From assembly GCA_900542465.1 (NCBI GenBank), contig UQNS01000001.1:186001-250000 (forward strand): 64,000 bases of DNA, given 5' to 3'. Source of the stretch: an uncultured Eubacteriales bacterium (GTDB lineage: Bacteria > Bacillota > Clostridia > Lachnospirales > Lachnospiraceae). How positions within the stretch are numbered: the stretch's first letter is position 1; every line of letters begins with the position of its first letter. Of the stretch, positions 60,423 to 64,000 are shown piece after piece. The notes below the pieces were generated by a model. The model saw nothing but the letters and a program-made list of their open reading frames with translations. It did no database searches and was not told the DNA's origin. Made by a program: the position numbers and the translations under genes.

Positions 60423-62567
60423 ATGGCTAGTATACAGACTGCCATACAGATAACGGACAGAGTATCAGCACCAATGTACAACATAATAGGTGCTTTGGAT
60501 AATGTTATTCGTGCATATGATTCAGTCCAGTCTGAATTTGCTGAAGGCTTGGACACTTCAAAGATACAGCAGGCCAGACAACAGATAGATGCGGCAGCAC
60601 AGCAAATGACTAAGATAGCGAGTGAAACAAATACAGCGGCTAATAGTCAAAATAATTACAATGCCTCTGTTTCAAGAGGCCATTCGGCAATGGACGGACT
60701 TGTTAGAAAAGCCATTGCTTTAGCAGGGACGTATGCATCTATCCAAGGGGCCAAAAAGGTATTAGAGATATCAGATGGTTTTGTTCAGACGAGGGCAAGA
60801 ATTGATTTGATGAATGACCACATGCAGTCCACGGATGACCTCATGAACAGAATCTATAAATCAGCTCAGAATGCTAGAGGATCATTTGGCGATATGGCTG
60901 CAGTTGTTGCCAAGTTCGGTAATAATGCAAGGGATGCTTTTAGTTCTTCTGCAGAAGTTGTTGACTTTGCAAACTTGGTTCAGAAACAGATGACAATAGC
61001 AGGAGCGTCTGGAGCAGAGGCTTCTAATGCAATGCTTCAGTTATCTCAGGCATTAGGGTCAGGAGTTCTTAGAGGCGATGAGCTAAGGTCAATATTTGAA
61101 CAAGCACCCAATCTGATTCAAAACATAGCGGATTATTTAAATGTTCCGATTGGCAAGATTAGGGACATGGCCGAAGAAGGTGAATTGACGGCTGATGTTG
61201 TTAAAAACGCCGTGTTTGCAAGTGCGGATTCAATTAATGAGAAATTTAATCAAATGCCAATGACATGGGGGCAAGTTTGGACTCAAATGCAAAACTATGC
61301 TCTTATGGCTTTTCAACCTATCTTAATGAAGATTAATGAGATTGCTAACAGTCCGCAGTTTCAAACTTTTATAGCTGGCGTTCAATCTGCTATAGGTACG
61401 CTTGTTAATTGGATAATGACGCTTTTTGATGTCATAGGACAGTTTGGGAGTTTTTTAGCAGCTAATTGGGAATATATTTTGCCGGTTATAGGTGCAGTTA
61501 TAGCCGCGATAGTAGCATATAACACTGTAAAGCTTATATCAAACGCAATAACAGCCACTAGTACATTTTTAGAATCTGTGCATGCTGCGGCTAAAGATTT
61601 AGCGGCTGGAAAAACTTTTGCAGCTACAGCGGCACAGTATGGTTATAATGCGGCTCTCATGGCTTGCCCGACAACATGGCTTGTTTTATCAATCATGCTG
61701 ATCGTTGCAGCCATTTTTATTTTGTGTCAATGGTTTGCCAAATCGGCCGGGGTTGCAAATTCCGCTTTTGGCGTAATGGCTGGAGGTATCAATGTTGTAA
61801 TTCAACTCTTTAAAAACCTTGGTCTTTCTGTTGCAAATATTGGTATAGCGATAGGATTATCAATAGCAGCGGTTGCTCATAACATGATGACAGCTTTTCA
61901 TAATGCTATTGCAAGCATTCAGTCATGGTTCTATAACTTGTTATCTACAGCAATTACTGTAGTTGTCAAGATATGTGAAGCTTTAAACAAGTTGCCATTT
62001 GTTAAGTTTGATTATTCAGGTATATCAAATGCGGCAAGTGACTACGCAAGCAAAGCAGCGGCTGCACAGGCTGGTAAGGGTGAATATAAAGATATAGCAG
62101 CTGAATTTACTAAAGGTATGAACACTTTTGACACTTTTCAAGGTGATTGGGCAGGTGATGCCTTTAGATCAGGTGCGGCTTGGGGTGATGGGGTAATGGA
62201 TAAACTTCACGGTATGATTGGAGGTGTTATGCCTAGCATGCCATCAGCTGAAGACTATGATTATCAAGCTTTGCAAAGAGATATCCCGGCAGCTCCTGAA
62301 CTTGGCGATGGTGGTAAAAAGGCGAAAGAAATTGCTGATAATACCGCTAAAACTGCTGATGCTTTAAGTATTACAAACGAAGATCTAAAGTACTTACGAG
62401 ATCTTGCCGAGGCTGAATACGTCAACAAATTCACCACGGCAGAGATTAAGATTGAACAGCATAACAACAATAATATCAGTTCAGATTCAGATCTGGATGG
62501 TATTGTTGACGACTTGACAGCAAAGGTTTACAGCGCAATGGAAATGGCGGCAGAGGGGGTGTATTAA
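60423..62567 (+). CDS. Tail tape measure protein
   Basis: 714 residues, with AAAGGAGG upstream. The N-terminal half has the tape-measure domain (NAMLQLSQALGSGVLRGDELRSIFEQAPNLIQNIADYL). Hydrophobic segments lie near 353-376, 412-438 and 460-485. Long helices and Ala/Gln-rich stretches make up the rest. It sets tail length. At 714 residues the tail should be fairly short. Confidence 0.95.
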   Translation: MASIQTAIQITDRVSAPMYNIIGALDNVIRAYDSVQSEFAEGLDTSKIQQARQQIDAAAQQMTKIASETNTAANSQNNYNASVSRGHSAMDGLVRKAIALAGTYASIQGAKKVLEISDGFVQTRARIDLMNDHMQSTDDLMNRIYKSAQNARGSFGDMAAVVAKFGNNARDAFSSSAEVVDFANLVQKQMTIAGASGAEASNAMLQLSQALGSGVLRGDELRSIFEQAPNLIQNIADYLNVPIGKIRDMAEEGELTADVVKNAVFASADSINEKFNQMPMTWGQVWTQMQNYALMAFQPILMKINEIANSPQFQTFIAGVQSAIGTLVNWIMTLFDVIGQFGSFLAANWEYILPVIGAVIAAIVAYNTVKLISNAITATSTFLESVHAAAKDLAAGKTFAATAAQYGYNAALMACPTTWLVLSIMLIVAAIFILCQWFAKSAGVANSAFGVMAGGINVVIQLFKNLGLSVANIGIAIGLSIAAVAHNMMTAFHNAIASIQSWFYNLLSTAITVVVKICEALNKLPFVKFDYSGISNAASDYASKAAAAQAGKGEYKDIAAEFTKGMNTFDTFQGDWAGDAFRSGAAWGDGVMDKLHGMIGGVMPSMPSAEDYDYQALQRDIPAAPELGDGGKKAKEIADNTAKTADALSITNEDLKYLRDLAEAEYVNKFTTAEIKIEQHNNNNISSDSDLDGIVDDLTAKVYSAMEMAAEGVY

Positions 62568-63242
62568 GTGTCATATAACTTTTATTTAGATAAAATGCTC
62601 TGCCCTGTAGCACCTTCAAAGTTGCAGATCAAGATCAAAAACAACAACAAAACCATAAGCCTTATAAACGAAGGTGAGGCTAATATTCTAAAAAAAGCAG
62701 GCTTAACTGAAATCAGTTTTGACCTGCTTTTGCCAAATGTTAGATACCCATTTGCGAAGTATAAGAATGGCTTTAAAAGAGCCGATTATTTTCTTGAATA
62801 TATTGAGAAATTAAAGGTTAATAAAAAGCCATTTCAATTCATAGTGACAAGAGAGCTGCCAGATAAAAAGCGCTTATTTAATACAAACTTATCCGTATCG
62901 CTTGAAGAATATCAGATCTCTGAAGAGGCTAGTGCGGGTTTTGATGTAACTGTTTCCATTAAGTTGAAGCAGTATAGATCCTTTGGAACTAAAACCTGTA
63001 CGATCAAGTTTGCAGATAGCAAACCTAGGCTTAACATTCAAAACAACAGGCCCGCTAGTAATCCGCCACAGCCTCAGGGCAATGGTAGAACATATACTGT
63101 TGTTTCCGGAGATTGTTTGTGGAATATAGCTAAGAGGTTTTATGGCGATGGGTCGAGATATCCGGATATATTTAACGCTAATCGGGATCAGATAAGTAAT
63201 CCTAACTTAATTTATCCCGGTCAAGTATTTGTGATTCCATAA
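62568..63242 (+). CDS. xkdP: LysM-domain baseplate protein (XkdP-like)
   Basis: 224 residues with GTG start and AGGGGG 8 bases upstream. An N-terminal beta domain (about 1-150) is followed by a Pro-rich linker and a C-terminal LysM (TYTVVSGDCLWNIAKRFYGDGSRYPDIFNANRD...YPGQVFVIP). LysM binds peptidoglycan, so it likely connects the baseplate to the wall. Gene order tape measure-XkdP-XkdQ matches PBSX. Confidence 0.93.
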   Translation: MSYNFYLDKMLCPVAPSKLQIKIKNNNKTISLINEGEANILKKAGLTEISFDLLLPNVRYPFAKYKNGFKRADYFLEYIEKLKVNKKPFQFIVTRELPDKKRLFNTNLSVSLEEYQISEEASAGFDVTVSIKLKQYRSFGTKTCTIKFADSKPRLNIQNNRPASNPPQPQGNGRTYTVVSGDCLWNIAKRFYGDGSRYPDIFNANRDQISNPNLIYPGQVFVIP

Positions 63243-63253
63243 GGGGGGCGTAG

Positions 63254-64000
63254 ATGGATATAGAATTAATAATCAAGAATGATAATACTGTCTATGCTCT
63301 TGCACCGGAAGATGGTATTACATGGACAACGGAGCGGAAAGGTGCTCCGGGATCTCTAAAGTTCAAAATATTTCAGGATGATAAACTTGCCATAACTGAG
63401 GGTGATGCGGTCAGGTTAAAGGTGGATAATAAGCCGGTTTTTTATGGGTTTGTTTTCGCTCTAAAAAGAGATAAGGACAAACGAATAGATGTAACTGCTT
63501 ATGATCAACTGAGATATCTGAAGAATAAAGATACATATGTCTTTAATGATAAAAAAGCGTCTGAGATCGTTCGTATGATTGCTGATGATTTTAAAATGCA
63601 AACAGGAAATATTGAGGATACTGAGTACAGGATAGCGTCGAGGGTTGAGGAGAACACAAGCCTTTTCGATATGATCCAAAACGCTCTTGACATTACATTA
63701 CAGAACATCAGATATATGTACGTTTTATATGATGATTTTGGAAAGCTTACCCTTAAGGGATTAGATAATATGCGGCTTGATGTGCTTATAGATGAGGAGA
63801 CTGGACAGAATTACGACTACAAGTCTTCTATTGACTCCAATACTTATAACAGAGTCAAGCTTACTTATGATAATGACAAGACGAAAACCAGAGATGTATA
63901 TATTGCTCAAGATTCGGGGAATATGAATCGATGGGGCGTCTTGCAATATTTTGAAAAAATGCAAAAGGGAGAGAATGGGCAGTCGAAGGCCGACGCATTG
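63254..64000 (+). CDS. xkdQ: Baseplate hub protein (XkdQ-like), N-terminal part
   Basis: The frame starts at ATG 63254 (AAGGGGGG upstream) and is open to the window end, 249 codons. It begins MDIELIIKNDNTVYALAPED and contains WTTERKGAPGSLKFKI, DAVRLKVDNKPVFYGFVF and DVTAYDQLRYLKNKDTYVF, the pattern of XkdQ/gpD-like hub proteins at the tip of contractile tails. The C-terminus lies outside the window. Confidence 0.92.
   Translation, partial: MDIELIIKNDNTVYALAPEDGITWTTERKGAPGSLKFKIFQDDKLAITEGDAVRLKVDNKPVFYGFVFALKRDKDKRIDVTAYDQLRYLKNKDTYVFNDKKASEIVRMIADDFKMQTGNIEDTEYRIASRVEENTSLFDMIQNALDITLQNIRYMYVLYDDFGKLTLKGLDNMRLDVLIDEETGQNYDYKSSIDSNTYNRVKLTYDNDKTKTRDVYIAQDSGNMNRWGVLQYFEKMQKGENGQSKADAL

Overview
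The window looks like chromosome from a low-to-mid GC, Gram-positive, spore-forming member of the Clostridia, most likely Lachnospiraceae or a close relative. This rests on gene content: a GerW/YtfJ sporulation protein, sigma-H, Mini-RNase III, DUF2953 and DUF5685 proteins, sortase-type surface proteins, tRNAs without an encoded CCA end, and strong Shine-Dalgarno sites. I ran no database search, so the taxonomy is an inference.

Positions 1-31.8 kb are host backbone. Left to right: the end of lysA and a short run ending in a ClpX-type ATPase; flavodoxin and NADP-glutamate dehydrogenase on the minus strand; an LCP cell-wall ligase; folC and a run of mostly uncharacterised genes (TPR/zinc-ribbon, YigZ, DUF5685, DnaJ-TPR) ending in metG; a large minus-strand surface protein with a NEAT-like region behind a near-consensus promoter with two GTTAG/CTAAC dyads, suggesting iron regulation; tatD-rsmA with convergent tadA; purF with an unusual cysteine-rich propeptide; tRNA-Val and tRNA-Met; a second large surface protein; then ispF-cysE-cysS-mrnC-rlmB-sigH and tRNA-Thr.

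From tRNA-Thr (about 31.77 kb) to the end of the window is the left part of a prophage integrated at the 3' end of the tRNA. In order: integrase, a roughly 500-bp palindrome-rich non-coding region with at least two candidate small RNAs, a CI/LexA-like repressor facing a Cro-like gene, early small genes including a hexapeptide-repeat protein encoded by a 29-unit 18-bp minisatellite, a replication module (DUF2800, DUF2815, family A DNA polymerase, VapE-type ATPase, a candidate origin of ACTACA repeats, VRR-NUC, and an SNF2 helicase broken by a 10-bp insertion), an HNH nuclease and ArpU-like late regulator, a RelE-type toxin-antitoxin pair, then packaging, head and contractile-tail genes (small and large terminase, portal, minor capsid fused to an ADP-ribosyltransferase, scaffold, capsid, connectors, sheath, tube, chaperone with a -1 frameshift signal, tape measure, LysM baseplate protein, XkdQ-like hub). 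The tail order matches the PBSX/Xkd arrangement, so this is a myovirus-type prophage. The right end and attR lie beyond the window.

Most worth checking: the palindrome/ncRNA region at 33.1-33.6 kb, the capsid-ADP-ribosyltransferase fusion with its small partner ORF, the split helicase, the hexapeptide minisatellite, the putative iron-regulated promoter of the NEAT-like protein, and the tail-chaperone frameshift site.
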